Shown here piece after piece: positions 1 to 12,271 of a DNA stretch of 60,000 nucleotides. Source of the DNA: Lineus longissimus (lineage: Eukaryota; Nemertea; Pilidiophora; Heteronemertea; Lineidae). Each line of letters starts with the position of its first letter. Position 1 is the first letter of the stretch. A program made the position numbers and the translations under genes. A model generated the notes under the pieces. It was not told the DNA's origin, made no database searches, and saw only the letters and a program-made list of their open reading frames with translations. The stretch spans positions 21,089,501-21,149,500 of the forward strand of contig NC_088310.1 in NCBI RefSeq assembly GCF_910592395.1, written 5' to 3'.

Positions 1-353
1 ATATCGGACTCCCAAACATCCACTATTTGTATAATGAAAGTCTGTGTTGGCAGAGACTATACACGACATGTATCTTGATCCGATTCGCTTGGTGTATGAT
101 TGGCATTGAGTGATTTGTTATACCAGTTGGTTAGTACTTCTGCAATAAGTCGACGAGTTGGTGTTCTGTATGGAAAACAAGAGTTTGACCTGTAGGTAAA
201 ACGAATAGGGGGCGGGGGGGGGATGTACAATCCAATTGAGGGAAGCGCTTTGGTTCTTGCGAAAGAAAACTTTTGAAAAAATAGTGGACCTATGGAGAGA
301 AAAAACGTGTCGTGACCGTGAAAAAAAAGATAAGGTGACAGGACTGTGTGATG

Positions 354-357
354 AAAA
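354..357 (-). terminator. RNA polymerase III terminator of the tRNA-His gene
   Basis: TTTT on the transcribed minus strand, starting three bases past the discriminator base of the tRNA. This is the usual minimal Pol III stop and supports an active gene. Confidence 0.8.
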
Positions 358-360
358 GCT

Positions 361-432
361 TGCCGTGACCAGGATTCGAACCTGGGTTATTGCGGCCACA
401 ACGCAATGTACTAACCACTATACGATCACGGC
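361..432 (-). tRNA. tRNA-His (anticodon GUG)
   Basis: The minus-strand sequence folds as a full cloverleaf. The acceptor GCCGTGA pairs with TCACGGC. The anticodon stem TTGCG/CGCAA encloses loop TTGTGGC with anticodon GTG. The T arm is CCAGG-TTCGAAT-CCTGG and contains a perfect B box. The D arm has the usual AGTGGTTAG core. The discriminator base is A. It closely matches animal tRNA-His, to which G-1 is added after transcription. There is no intron. A TTTT run on the minus strand at 354-357 ends transcription just after the gene. Nothing suggests a pseudogene. Confidence 0.97.
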
Positions 433-949
433 TAATATGGAGATGAGAGTCGACAGGGGTTATACCAAATTTAACGGTGGAACTGACAATGATTGAATGC
501 CACCTCTTCCCCCACGCGTTTGCAGCTGTTTGAATTTTAGTTGCCGTCACGATATCCTACATAGAAGACCATTGTTAAAATGATGATATTTGGACAATAT
601 TGCGAGCATTGAATTTCTGGCATTAGTTTTTGTGTACTGCGCGCGTGGCCGCAATCAGTCAGGGCCATCATTGCGGTCACAGATATAGATTTTGGCATCG
701 TTCACATACCAAATGGCAGGATGTGGCAAGCATATGCCAGGTCAACATATCGATATCCCTAATAAGCGAAGTTGAGGAGGAAGTGTTTAGTGTAAACTCA
801 TTGAATGGCCTCGAGAGAATTCTAGATCGATGCTATTATTCTTTGTGTATATAATATGAATATATTTTGCCTCTCATAAATTAACACCAGCTATATCTCA
901 ATAACCGGAGACATTATACATGTATTTATATATCCCAACTCGCGATATA

Positions 950-1050
950 TCACGACCCGAAACATACATTACAACCTGAGACATATATCACAGCCTGAGA
1001 CATACATCTCAATCTGAGACATATATCACAACCTGAGACATACTGTATAC
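950..1050. repeat. 19-bp minisatellite, about five copies
   Basis: The core ctgagacata recurs at 976, 995, 1014 and 1033, an exact 19-base spacing, with a decayed copy before (about 957) and further decayed relatives to about 1160. The unit is roughly ctgagacatatatcacaac. There are no unique spacers, so it is not a CRISPR-like array. Confidence 0.85.
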
Positions 1051-1779
1051 TTGTACGCTCTTAACCTGATACATATTCAACCCGGGAGATGTATCGCTCT
1101 CACATCGAGACATATTCCTCAAGAAGTGATAACCCTGCGACAGCACAACCTGAGACATTTTTATTAAGGTTCGGTCATCCTAAGATTTCCTATCTTTTTT
1201 TCAGTCGTCGGTTGTGGTATCGTAGCGTGCGTTTTACTTGGTCCTCCAATTAATCATAGTGATAGCACACAATGGCAGAGGGGAACATCATTTACTGGAG
1301 TGGTACATTCAAGATGTTATTAAACCACATCAATCATTACTGTGTTGCATAATTTAGTTGCTAAATCTGCAGAAAAAACGAAATTCGCATATGAATTTGT
1401 TGCTTGGTTTTCTCGAATAAAAGGTCTTCTTTTGTGAATGATTGCAAAATTGAAATTTAATCGGCCCGGGATAAACTTGGGAAGAAAAACATCAGTAAAT
1501 CAGTATTTTTTTGCTTTTTAAGTCAAGTATAGAAGGTGTGAGTTCCTATTTGAGAACGATTTTGATTTAATAATGTGAAGCCTTTTCCTAGCAACGTCAA
1601 GTAATGTCCAGTCTACCAAAGGCATGACGGGAACGCCGGCGCTTTGAAATTAATCATTATCAAGACAATGGACATGCCTCGTTGCTCCAAATGACTTCAC
1701 AATTAAGTCAAAAAGAAACCTGCGCAGAAGAAATCATCTCGTCTTTTGTACAAGATAATGAAAAATCGGTTACTATAGA

Positions 1780-2500
1780 ATATGTAGAGTGCGGCCGGGT
1801 GGAAGAGGTCAGCAATGACTCAAGAACCAGCCTCGTGACTGTGAGAGTGTGGTTCGCGGCACGCGTGAGGGAGGGCCAACCATAAGCTCCCTACCACATC
1901 TCACTCACTCTAATGACGATTAAATTGAAATCGGCCAGTCTTTACGCCCGTCACAGTAACTTGCGTGTTTAGGGGCGAAAATCACAATTAATTCACCGCT
2001 CGGATATCAATTATTCTAATTACATCCAATAGAATGACATTAGTTTTATTTTCCGCCTCATTACGCGTGATGTTTTCTGGCTGATCCCGAGCCCGATCAA
2101 TCTTGAGATAACTTACGATCTGTGAATGAAACGCCACGGACAATGTGACCGTTCGATGGGTTTCTATACCAGATGAACATCGAACATGTCGACGTCTTTA
2201 TCCAGCCCTGCCGCACCAGTTATGAACCTAATTTAATAATTGCACGTTGCGGCCCGTCGTGCTAAAGTCTTGGGGATGCTGACTGATTGCCTGGGCGTGG
2301 CGAGGGGACGATCCCCCAGCGTTTCGGCTAAGAACGCTAGCATCATTCATAGCTATATCGACCACATAGCCCAGCGGACGGCCTCGGGCTGACAATTAAA
2401 CCGACAAAGAACCCGCCTTGCAAATCTTGAATAGAGCGATATCTGCGTTGGATGCCCGCCATTAAATTAAAACGCGCCAGAGCTCCGGGGTATTTTAAAA
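1780..2500. promoter_or_regulatory. enhancer-like stretch (putative)
   Basis: Richer in CpG than its surroundings and dense in candidate factor sites: AP-1 TGACTCA near 1816, AATTAATT near 1988, TAATTA near 2018, repeated ATTAAA/AATTAAA and CCGCC motifs. It has no coding potential. The call rests on motif density and composition only; it could equally be unconstrained sequence. Confidence 0.3.
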
Positions 2501-3020
2501 CTTTTCCATGTAGCACAAGTTTGGCATTGTATTAGACACATTAGTTATGGTTTATAGCTGATCTTGTAAACTTCCTTGGGCCCTCCCGATTGTCTTGGTG
2601 TAATTATTCTTGATGGTAGCGTTAGGGCGTTGGCCGTACAACAAATACTCTCTTACCCACACTTACAAATGACACGTAAGACACAATGAACCAGCAATAT
2701 TCCCAAGAAGCAAATATCTTGCCCGAAAATAACATACCAGACTGCTGCGAGCAATGAAGCTGGTTGATTGTCTCGCAAAATATTCACCGAGAGCACCGTG
2801 GCGAAATGTCATTACTAAGTCATTGTATACTAAAGTGTCTCATTAATTAGACCTTTTACTAAAATTTAACTTTTTCGTCAGTGTCTACATAGAAATCTGG
2901 ATTTTATGTCAAAACTGAGAATTAGGTGGTGATATTGTACATGTAGCCTACAGTATTACAAGAAAGCGAGACATGAAAAGGTTCTCTTCCTTCTGATCCG
3001 AGTGCATCTTGACGTATAAA

Positions 3021-3213
3021 TTCTTCAGTCGCCTTCGTTATCAGGTCTCACTGTTCTTCGGTCACCTTCGCTATTAGGTCTCATTATTTTTCGGTCGCCT
3101 TATAGCTATGAGGTGTCACTTTCGGTCGTCCTCGCTAGTTGGTCTCACTGTTCCTCGGTCGCCTTCGCTACGAGGTCTCACTATTTTTCAGTCGCCTTCG
3201 CTGTCAGGTCTCC
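3021..3213. repeat. 33-bp minisatellite, about six copies
   Basis: The anchor gtcgccttcg (with variants) begins at 3028, 3061, 3094, 3125, 3158 and 3191, a period of 33 bases with one 31-base unit. Each unit also holds aggtctcact. The last unit decays into unique sequence. Because 33 is a multiple of three, part of the array stays open and would encode a degenerate 11-residue repeat (SLxGLTxxxSP-like), but no start, splice site or homology supports translation. Confidence 0.88.
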
Positions 3214-4372
3214 ATCCTTTTCTGAAAGAGCGCACCTCGGGACTGCATGGACACAAAAACCCTGTAGTATGGAGTAGCTCTTGCTTGGTCAAGCTCCAAG
3301 TATAAGATGTCTGAGTGGGGCACGTAATAGAAAGTTCAAATTAATACTTTTGGAAAGGTTTTCATCCTTCAACGATAATTCACGAGCTTAATCGAATCAA
3401 AGTTTGATCTATACATTATGGCAGTCAACTTCCCTCGATTGACCAGCAAGCTGGCCAAGTACTGGTCAAAGAGTGTGATTATCCTACTCTCATACATGTA
3501 CTTGGAGGCCTCGAGTGTAGGCCTTTACACTTGACAGAAAATCAAGGGTCTAATCATTTCTCTTGAGGAGTGATCGAATTTGGCGTGAAGTGAAGTCAAA
3601 TGTTTCCACTCGGTTGCTATTTCAAGTGTACAACCCTAATCAACTTTGGCAAAGTCATTGAGTGAAATTTCAGTGGGCATGAAATCGTTTAGTCTAAAGT
3701 GTGACATTTTGACTGCCCAGGTTAAATCGCTTTAGTCTGAAGTAGACGGGGCGAGGCAAATGCAATACTGATAAAACTAGACAACATAAATCGTAGCTCA
3801 TTCTGGTCAAATTGGATCAGAGTGACACTTTGATTTGTAATTTACTAGCGGAACTAATAGAAAAACCAAAGGTGGTCCTGACCGAACGCGTTTTTCACAA
3901 ATCAATGCAAACTTCCTTTTTTTCCTGACAAGCGTTTAAACATTTTTGTTTCTAATTGGTCTGAGGACCATCATGAACATACAATGAATGCTTCAAGTCT
4001 TTGGTTAGATATGTCATGATTTGGGATCATTATCTCTTACGTACACGGGCTATTAAGTGAAGAGGTTATTTATGGACAATAAACTCCATTAGAAGCGGTG
4101 ATGAGAAGACAGATTCGCGCCCCTCGGATTTCAGACTCACAATGACCATATACATAGTTTCAGTACACCACTTGTTCAATAATTAACCTTTCGACATATT
4201 TGTAACTCTTTGTGTGGTAAACCATCAGCTACAATCAGAAAAGCGACTGGTTGGTCTTCAGTATTAATTATATTGTCAATATATAATTTAGATATCATAA
4301 TTTTCAATGGTAAGACTGAAATTCTGACATTCCGGATACTAGCATCGCGATGATCTGTTGATCTGTTTCGCG

Positions 4373-4397
4373 TGACGTCAGAACCATGAGGGCCAAT
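4373..4397. promoter_or_regulatory. CRE and CCAAT pair
   Basis: A perfect TGACGTCA at 4373-4380 and a CCAAT within GGCCAATCGG at 4393-4397, a spacing common in promoters. No following exon could be recognised in either direction. Confidence 0.25.
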
Positions 4398-5173
4398 CGG
4401 CTTCTTTTAACCTCAAAAATCGAAACAGGTGTCATATTACTCCGTCAAAATACTTAAATCCGGTTATTTGTTGGTTCAAACATGCACTTGGGAGCTCTTC
4501 ATAAAACTTTTGTCGGTCCTTGATTTGGTTCAGATAATTATAAAGCTACTTTATTTAATTCAGTCGAAACATGAACACTTAACCGACTAATGCCATTCTT
4601 CGGGTTGACACGTTTCAACAATGTAAAATTTTATAAAATCCTTCATCGGGTTTTGCCTAAGATTAAGCCGACAGTGGAAAATATAAACAGGGCCTAGGTG
4701 TTGCAGGAAAAGCTTAGGAATTCAAAACAGGCCCTTAGAAGGGTCGAAATTGCCCACAAGGGTTGTATTCTATCCTCTTTACACTGGTGATAACACCATA
4801 GAAAAGAAGTCTTACGCGAAAAATGCCACATTTTGATAACTAATCGTGCAGTAAGATTCAAATTAATTTAAGTATTAAAAAAGGATCAGCTATTTTTCAT
4901 TCAGTGCACCTGCATTCGTTGGCCCTTGGGTGATCAGAAGTCAAATTGACCACTTATATCCAAAGCCTACTTAATGGTCAATTCATGTGAAAATGCCTTT
5001 CTCGTACTGTTGACTTTTTCGCCATTTAGGTTTGGAGTGCGAAAATAGCTTGCGAAGTATTTAGTAGCAAATGAACCACCCAGTTGGAATTTTTGACATT
5101 AATAGAAAGTACAGGTTTCGGTAATCAATATTTTTAAAATTTTTTCATCATTTTGCGGAATTCGTCAAGCTCG

Positions 5174-5197
5174 CCGGAAGTGGGTCTAAACCACGTG
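5174..5197. promoter_or_regulatory. ETS site and E-box pair
   Basis: CCGGAAGTG (ETS core, 5174-5182) followed by CACGTG (E-box, 5192-5197). Both are frequent in housekeeping promoters. No associated transcript start or exon is evident. Confidence 0.22.
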
Positions 5198-5560
5198 GCG
5201 AAAGCGTTCAATGTCCATCAAGGATCTCGCGATAATCATTCTAAAAACTGCCCATTAAAATGTGAACGGTGAAAAATCAGCGAAACCCTCCGAGATTCGC
5301 TCTGAGCGATTAGCATCGCCAATCAAAATCGATCCATCCTTGTACTTATTCCATCTCAAGACCTGAAGGAAACGAGTAGTGCATTGCGTGTAGCATGATG
5401 TACAGATTCCTAACTTTCGTTAGGATGGCACTGGGTTTGTCATCTTCATTACCAAAGTGCCTGAGAGGGTTTCCAATTTGAAAAAGCCATGTCAAATCAT
5501 CGCCGATCGTTGATTTTCTTTGTTTGACAAAGTTGAGGTAGTTCTTCTCCGTGCTCAAAT

Positions 5561-5638
5561 CGAAGTGGAGAGCTCCTCCGCTCCGCTCAAGCCTCGTTCA
5601 CGGAACGATTCAAGTACTCACCAAAACTCTTCACTTCG
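5561..5638. repeat. small foldback (inverted repeat)
   Basis: cgaagtggagag at 5561-5572 is the inverse of ctcttcacttcg at 5627-5638 with one difference (a G-U pair in plus-strand RNA). A second hairpin, TCGTTC-ACG-GAACGA, lies between the arms. The internal loops are too large for a typical microRNA precursor; a solo mobile-element foldback is as likely. Confidence 0.45.
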
Positions 5639-8600
5639 GCAATAATTATCGTGACCTCGCTAATTTGCTAATTAAACTCATCCCTGGAGATTTTCTACGG
5701 TACAAGGAGAAAACATAGAACGGGTGTGCAATTATTCTGATTTCGTCCTGGAATTGAGACAGCAGCAGACTTATAGGGCAACGCATGAAACGGAATATGG
5801 CGACTAACGTAGCCATGGTTACAGTGTAGAGGTCTTCCAAGTTAAGTTAGAGCAAACTGTGATTGGTCTGGATCAAAGAATCGATGGCAATAAGGACAGG
5901 TATATCTGATTGATGTCAATTATACAATTTCATCGAAGGCAATTTGTTCGTCAGCAAGGAACATGCTTTCATTTGGGAACGGAAGGGAACAATGGCGTCT
6001 GTGGCTCATCTATTATATGTGATCTTGCAAAACCACTCGCCATCCGTCCGTACATTCTGTATGTAACAAGAGGTCCATAAACCCGTCGCTCAGCTGATAT
6101 TTCAACTTGAGAAACCAACTGATAACTCGAGTACTGCACATACTTCTCTGAGCCGTCTATACAAAGCTATTGCATCAGAATATAATGTGGTTATCATCTT
6201 TTTATCGTTTTGAATAGAATCAGTCGCAAGTTCTCAGATTTTAAGTTCTAAATTTCCATCCGCAATGCAACAACAAATTAAGTGTCAGGGTAAACCTTGC
6301 TGCCACACTGAAAGTGTCCCCGGAAGGTGAATAACTACCGCCGGATATCTTTTTTACACCCCATAAACGGTAAACGGCCATTATCGTTGAAAGGGATTAG
6401 ATCCCCTCACCTTAAAGTGCAATGGGGCAAAGATAACTGTTTGACCTGACAAATGTCACGTAAAGATTTCGTCTAAAAACCACCAGCGTACCACATTTAC
6501 TGGTTAATAAACAAATACGGAAGAAAGCGGCTGATCTGAGAATCCTGGGCAGATGCAAGCTAGTCTTTTATCTGAAGGTGTCGAAAGCGGAAAATCATGA
6601 AAATTAGAAATATACGCCCGGGTTTTGTACAACGGTAGGACTCATTTACCACTCGATTGACTTTGAAAGGATCACAGCCTTCTATACACGCAGCTTCTTC
6701 ATTGTGGAGAGGAAGTGATGTGAAAGGTAATGAGTGATCTCCGGTTGGTGGTGGAACGCTTTCCGTCACTGGAGGAAGGGGGCGTGTTGTTGCTTTTAGC
6801 CGTTGGTGTTGAGATGATGACAGCATCTTGTGCCAGGGTAGTAACTCTGTGCAACCATCAGCACTTAACCTCGTCTTATAATCTAAGTTTATGAACGATT
6901 TTGTTCAAAGGTAATATGTGCCATCACTTGCTGGCAAATTTCTCCACATAACCATCGATCGGCGATCATCGACCTCGTTCGAAGGTGCACGCCAACTTTC
7001 ACTAAATATCTCCAAAATATGCTTAGAACGACTTGTAAGTGGGTAGCGGTAGCTACCAGCTTCCACCTAATGAGGAGTCGTTGCTGCAAAACCCTTAAGA
7101 AGGTTCTTTTCCACTTCCAATATTTATGGTTATTGACCCTGCGATGCAAAGTAGACCATCGTCGCTGCCGGTAACATCAGCTACTGCAGGATCCTCATGT
7201 AAGACACTCCTTTCCTCACCCACAGTTGCGATCTTACTGTCACGGTGAGAGGTCACTTCGTATAAGATTAATAAGCATAATATGACGTTAAGATCTTCTT
7301 GAATGAGGCAATTATAACATGCGAAGTTTACACCAAGAAAATCTTTGACAATAAAATACACTTGATAAACAAGTCATAACCTAAAGATGCACCCGTGCTG
7401 TTATTATCAAGTAGGTGAATAATGATACTCGAAAATAAACCAAATGATATAAATCACAAAGAGAAGACCAGTGTTCCTCTTAGAAAACGTCGCAGCGGTT
7501 TGGCGCGACTTGACGAAGTTGTCAAAATCAATTCTTTGAATTGCCAGAAAGGATTGAGTGACACTCCAGTGATGATTTCTTTAAATGATTGTCCCATGCA
7601 CCTTTGGTTGATACAAACTCTCATCAGGACAAAGAGACATGTTGTCAGACTAACAGCAAGTCGCCCTGTGAAGAGCTGTGTGTTTGAAACGGGTTTCTTG
7701 GCCGCCTAAACACTCTACTCGTACTTGAGAAGTCAACACGCCGTACCCTTGTCGCGCTCCTCTCCTCGGCCCCGAGTGGTCTAATCATACCACCTTATTA
7801 CCTTGTTTCTCACAAACGGTTACAATTCAAACCAATTATATGTACCCTACAATTATCTCTGAAATTGATTTCGCTGGGATATAACTTGGTATTTATTTTC
7901 TGGTTGATATCACTGGGGGGTATCTCTTCGGGTGAACTGCGGTATGCTCGAGTTACGCCATTCAATCTGGCGACAATTGCACCGAAGTTACCAGCAAATA
8001 CATGTGGGCCATGTCCCGCAAAGACGCGATATGAAGCAGAACCCCCGCCGTGCAAGACTCTTTCATGCGCATGTGCCAACAATGCAGCTTTTAATGGCCA
8101 GAAAATTGAAATACTGCGAGAGTTTTGGGAGACTTTATAAATCAGCCGTCCTGGACGTGATACGGACGTGTTCGGCTAGCAGGGCCCAGGGCACTCCCGC
8201 TGTAACATTGTCTCCAGGGAGTGGGACACTGCGCTAGGGAACAATACAGCCAACCCATGAATCTACCAGCCTTGTTTCACACAAGATGTTGAGAAACCCT
8301 TTGAGTTTGGTTCTCTCAATCTGTTACCCTTTTGTCTTCTTTGCCCTAATGGTCTGCCCATCAAAACTTTGCTGGTTTCGACGGTAAACTTTCAATGAGG
8401 CACTCCATCTGCCAGTTCTGTCTTCAGTAGAACGTTAGGAAATACAGATGTCATTACAACATATTTAGAAGGTGTTTAGCACCAAGACAGCAGACGACAA
8501 CCAAAACCCAAGGAATATACAGATATGACTGTTTGGTCTCCGGCGACCCAATCGTTCTAAAGGGGCCCTTCCATAGACCCACCATGTGAATCTTCGGTTG

Positions 8601-10854
8601 TATTTGATTCTTAAAGTTGCACATCTAAGAGACACGTCTTGACGGGCTAAATCGTTGGATAAACGAATGGATGTACTGGTTGATGATGTACTATAAACTG
8701 GACTGCAAGATCGTATACCACCTCAGAGACACCCAAACCTCGCCAGTAGGAGGGCATTGGCGTCAAAGCGTATGAGTCAAGATCATCAGATGCAAAGGTG
8801 AACGTAGCATGGCCGATTTGCCCAACTTTATTGCGACACTACGGCAGAACGGTCCACACCAAGCTGATGATCTGGCGGGCCATGACACAAAACCACTCAC
8901 CGCAGGACTCGACTCAATTGTCTGGATATCGTACACAAACATTTTGATGAGTGGCCAAGTCTTTCATGACTGTTTACCCTACTCATCCCTCTTCAAACTA
9001 TCTCCTTTATGAGCAGACGATCTTAAAGGCTCTCCAGGTGTGACGAAGTATGTGTAGGAATACTCCCAACAGCTCTGCCACCAACCACGCTGGTCTTTGA
9101 TCCTTGGATTGCACTCGTCGAGTTATAAAAAACAACAAGGCGGGAATGGAATTGTTTCCATCTCAAGATCTGAACGAAGACGACACTTGAAGTATGTTCG
9201 AATTGTGCGAAAACTATGGCCAACTTCAAGACTCAAGGCAGATTTGTTCCGGCAAGGCATCGAGTGGAAATTGTACCTTCTTGGCTGCCTGCTTCTCGAG
9301 TGCACTTCAGTTAAAAAAGAGCGTGGTCACTTCAAGGCAGTTGACCTTATTCATGAGTTTTTCAACAGCGCCAAGAAAACGACCGTGACCAAGGGCACTG
9401 ACACCAAAGCACTATACCATTTGGAGCAGATTTGACGTATATCAAGGCATCAGATAAGAAAGATAGCAATGTGCGACCCGTATCACCTCAAGCAGCCATG
9501 GAAAGCCTGCAGAGGACCAACTCGCAGGTTCTTTAAACTATGATGGTCGAACTTCCAGTGAAGATCACTCTGAAAAGTTCGCCAATGCTCGATCGTTTTT
9601 CTTGCCGATATTTTTGCAAGCGAATGTGAGAAAAAAACTAGCGGTGCAAAAACTTTGTCAAAAGTTCGATAAAACAAGACCCACTCTGCCATTTGTCCCT
9701 TGGGGGCAACATCCACATGGTTCTGGTATTAAAATGCTTGGCCATAAAATTTAGCCGTTGGTTTGAACGGGAGCTAACTTCAAGAAGTTGTATAATGGCT
9801 CAGTTGCAGGCTACGGGAAAGCCAGAAGAATGACCATCCTATAGGCCGGGCCCCCGGCTGTCTTGAGGGCAGTTATTTCTCCCAAGAGGTCGAGTTCAGG
9901 CTCGTTGGTGGTGACAATGGAGAGAAGGATTAGCATGAACAAATGGCCGGTTATTGAGAGGATTTTGCCATAGCGTTTTCTCTAAAACAATGGAAACGTA
10001 TTCTGACTGAATCGAAGGGTCAAGATGAGAAGAGAAATTTATAGAGAACAATAACGACAAGCTAGACATCTCTCCAAAGACCAATGAATTCCGTTCAACT
10101 TCCTTCCCTTATGCAGAGAATCGAATGAGGAGGAGGCCTCAAGTTTATGCATGTATTCAGGTAGCAAGGTCTCAATTGACCAATTTTGTTCTCCGATGTA
10201 TCACATCAGAAAGAGCGAGGCCCCGACATCGAATTGGGAGGGGGCCCCTAAAGTCCCTTGTAAAGGAAAAAGTGCAACATCTTGATTTTTGATAACTGTT
10301 CATATGTGCCTAGATACGAGATCAACCCAAAGGGAGAGACACTAATACCTCTAAGCGATTTATATTTATCTATTTCATTGACAAGCAAATTTTAAATACA
10401 ATCCTTCATCACCCCCAGAGGAAGAATTTTCATTATTGGCCCAATATCAAGCAGTTTAAAATGGTGATCGTGCCAGACGCACGTACGCTATCAAAAGCTA
10501 TCACTAGCTTTGGGCACAAATTGAAATAGCTGGTTCCAGCCTCATTTAAATTCAAACCATCCTATTGTATAAACTTCATTATCGTCTTGGCTAAATTAGC
10601 AGCAATGAAGATTTGGGGATGTTTATCCGATTTGTTCAAAGTCAGGATGGGGATGGGTGCTAGAAGTCCGGACAAAACTGACATTCATTGCCAGTCTGAG
10701 CTCGCACAGTATAATCTCACGAGTTTGGCAAATTTACCAAAAACCTGAGGCCATTCTGTAATGTTATCTTTGTAGGATACGCAGTCGTCGATTTTATTCA
10801 AAAGTCCTCCCCAGTGTCCTGAAATCAATATTTTCACAGAAGACAAAGAAATTG

Positions 10855-12097
10855 ATGGTGTTTATAAACATTTATTTTCATAAAGTTCATCAACGTTTTC
10901 ATCAAGATAAAATATACTTCAAGTATTATTATTTGCTACAACAAGAAAACGCCCTCATTACAAAAGATAACTTATCCTACATAATTATAAAATCAAAGAA
11001 CCATATTATCAATGCCAAACTGTAATTCCTTTTAGAAATAATGAAGCTGGGCTTAAATGCAAATGCATGGCCTTAAATTTTCAGTCACCACTGGTGATAC
11101 ATGTAGACCAGTGGACATCAACACCAGGAGAGAGGTCCATTCAATAAGATATTACCATTTCCAAAATCAGTTTGACTTACGTTCAGTACAGTAATGCAAA
11201 CAATCTATATGAATTGATATACAGCAGAGTTGCTCCATATATAATATGTAGTTACATTGAAGTTGAGAATTCAGTGCTGCCAATTCACAAGTTGGCATGC
11301 CCACAGGATACTGAACTAAGGAAGCACAGATCTAAAGTGTAGCAGAAACTTTAGTACAAGCTTGGTAAATTTGTACAACAAAGGAGCTCAGCTGCCAATG
11401 CAAACATAATACTGGGATATTTACAAGAAAAGACAATTTTTCAACTTCTGGAGGTACTCTCTCACTACTCTTTTGCAGCTATCATGATGTTTCATGTACA
11501 TGCAAACACTGATTAACAATATGAGTAACAGTTCTTCAAGTTGTTTACTATTACAAAGAAAGTCTCACCATCACCCCATCAATTAATTTACATGGGGAAT
11601 AAACATGATTTTTTTGATGATCACGGAATGACACCATGAATAAAATATGCAAAACATGGAACAAAGATTTTCAAAGATATTCATTTACTACATGCTCAAC
11701 ATGATTCAGAAAGAAAAGAGCTCCTGCAAGGTATATATCTGAATTGACACATTTACAATCATTGCAGCAATAAAATATCAGCCACTCTGAATCCATGACA
11801 GGCTTTCTAACCAAACAATGCATATCATATCTTGATTCCTTCACAGAAAAGAGTTATAACCAGAACAGAACATAAAACGGAGATAATATACCGGGAAAAT
11901 TTAGATATTTTAGTACAGACTATGCCATGAATCTTTAAGTGATGACAAATGTAAAATGTAACATAACCCGTACTGGCCAAAACAGTCTTTGCCAGATATG
12001 GCTACGACAGGTCTAAAGCTCATTATTTGAAAGTCCATAAATTCTCTTAACAGCTCATGAACAGGTTAACAGGCAAAAAACTTGACCTATTGCGGCA
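10855..12097 (-). other. XRN2: probable XRN2 3' UTR
   Basis: Sequence downstream of the XRN2 stop, AT-rich and without a convincing open frame, ending near an AATAAA hexamer at 10871-10876 (minus strand). A TGTAAATA element at 11418-11425 (minus strand) matches the Pumilio-binding consensus. The length of about 1.24 kb rests on the choice of poly(A) signal; no transcript evidence is available. Confidence 0.55.
10871..10876 (-). terminator. candidate XRN2 poly(A) signal
   Basis: AATAAA on the minus strand. A T/GT-rich stretch containing TTTCTTTGTCTTCTGTG lies about 20-40 bases further downstream, a normal layout for cleavage near 10855. It is the best hexamer I see between the stop codon and 10850. 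Confidence 0.5.
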
Positions 12098-12271
12098 CTA
12101 ATACCTTCGGTACCCAGGAGGATTTGGATATGAACCACCTCTCCTGTTGCCGCTGCTACCAGTATCGTAAGGGTCTCGGCCGCCCCCACTGCTGCCCTTA
12201 CTGTAAGTAGAACCATAAGGGTCTCGTCCACCTCCTGACCTGTTGTTGTCCCTTCTGCCTTGATTGTGAGA
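12098..12271 (-). CDS. XRN2: XRN2 terminal coding exon with stop codon
   Basis: Begins after ATCATTTCAG in phase 0 and encodes 57 residues plus TAG. It contains two copies of a GGGRDPY(G/D) motif, each followed by a Ser/Gly-rich spacer. It ends [16 protein letters not shown]. The Arg/Gly/Tyr/Pro-rich end resembles the vertebrate XRN2 C-terminus in style rather than by strict alignment. Confidence 0.93.
   Translation of the reverse strand, partial: SHNQGRRDNNRSGGGRDPYGSTYSKGSSGGGRDPYDTGSSGNRRGGSYPNPPGYRRY

Larger units (their letters stand above)
433..10850. other. intergenic region downstream of XRN2
   Basis: Lies between the XRN2 poly(A) signal and the tRNA-His gene. No open frame here resembles a known protein; the longest (about 110 codons, near 9097-9435) is of chance length. 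It contains a 19-bp minisatellite (about 950-1050), a 33-bp minisatellite (3021-3213), an enhancer-like stretch (about 1780-2500), a CRE plus CCAAT pair (4373-4397), an ETS plus E-box pair (5174-5197) and a small foldback (5561-5638). The remainder shows nothing I can name. Confidence 0.6.

Noticed and set aside
311-330. Second tRNA-end-like sequence (CGTGACC followed by A-run) beside the tRNA-His gene
   Set aside because: Only seven bases are shared with the tRNA end and no cloverleaf can be drawn.
3021-3213. Regular repeats that could be mistaken for a CRISPR array
   Set aside because: Units abut with no unique spacers and the genome is eukaryotic; it is a minisatellite.
5346-5558. Minus-strand frame of 70 codons with a donor-like GGTGAGTA upstream
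   Set aside because: No ATG start, a stop lies shortly upstream, and no matching exon on the other side was found.
7865-8237. Overlapping plus-strand frames, one hydrophobic then Cys-rich, resembling a small secreted peptide
   Set aside because: The hydrophobic frame contains no ATG and starts only with TTG; other frames, including the opposite strand, are open as well, so composition explains it.
8809-9435. Consecutive plus-strand frames suggesting a decayed transposon
   Set aside because: I could find no reverse transcriptase, integrase or transposase motif in any frame.
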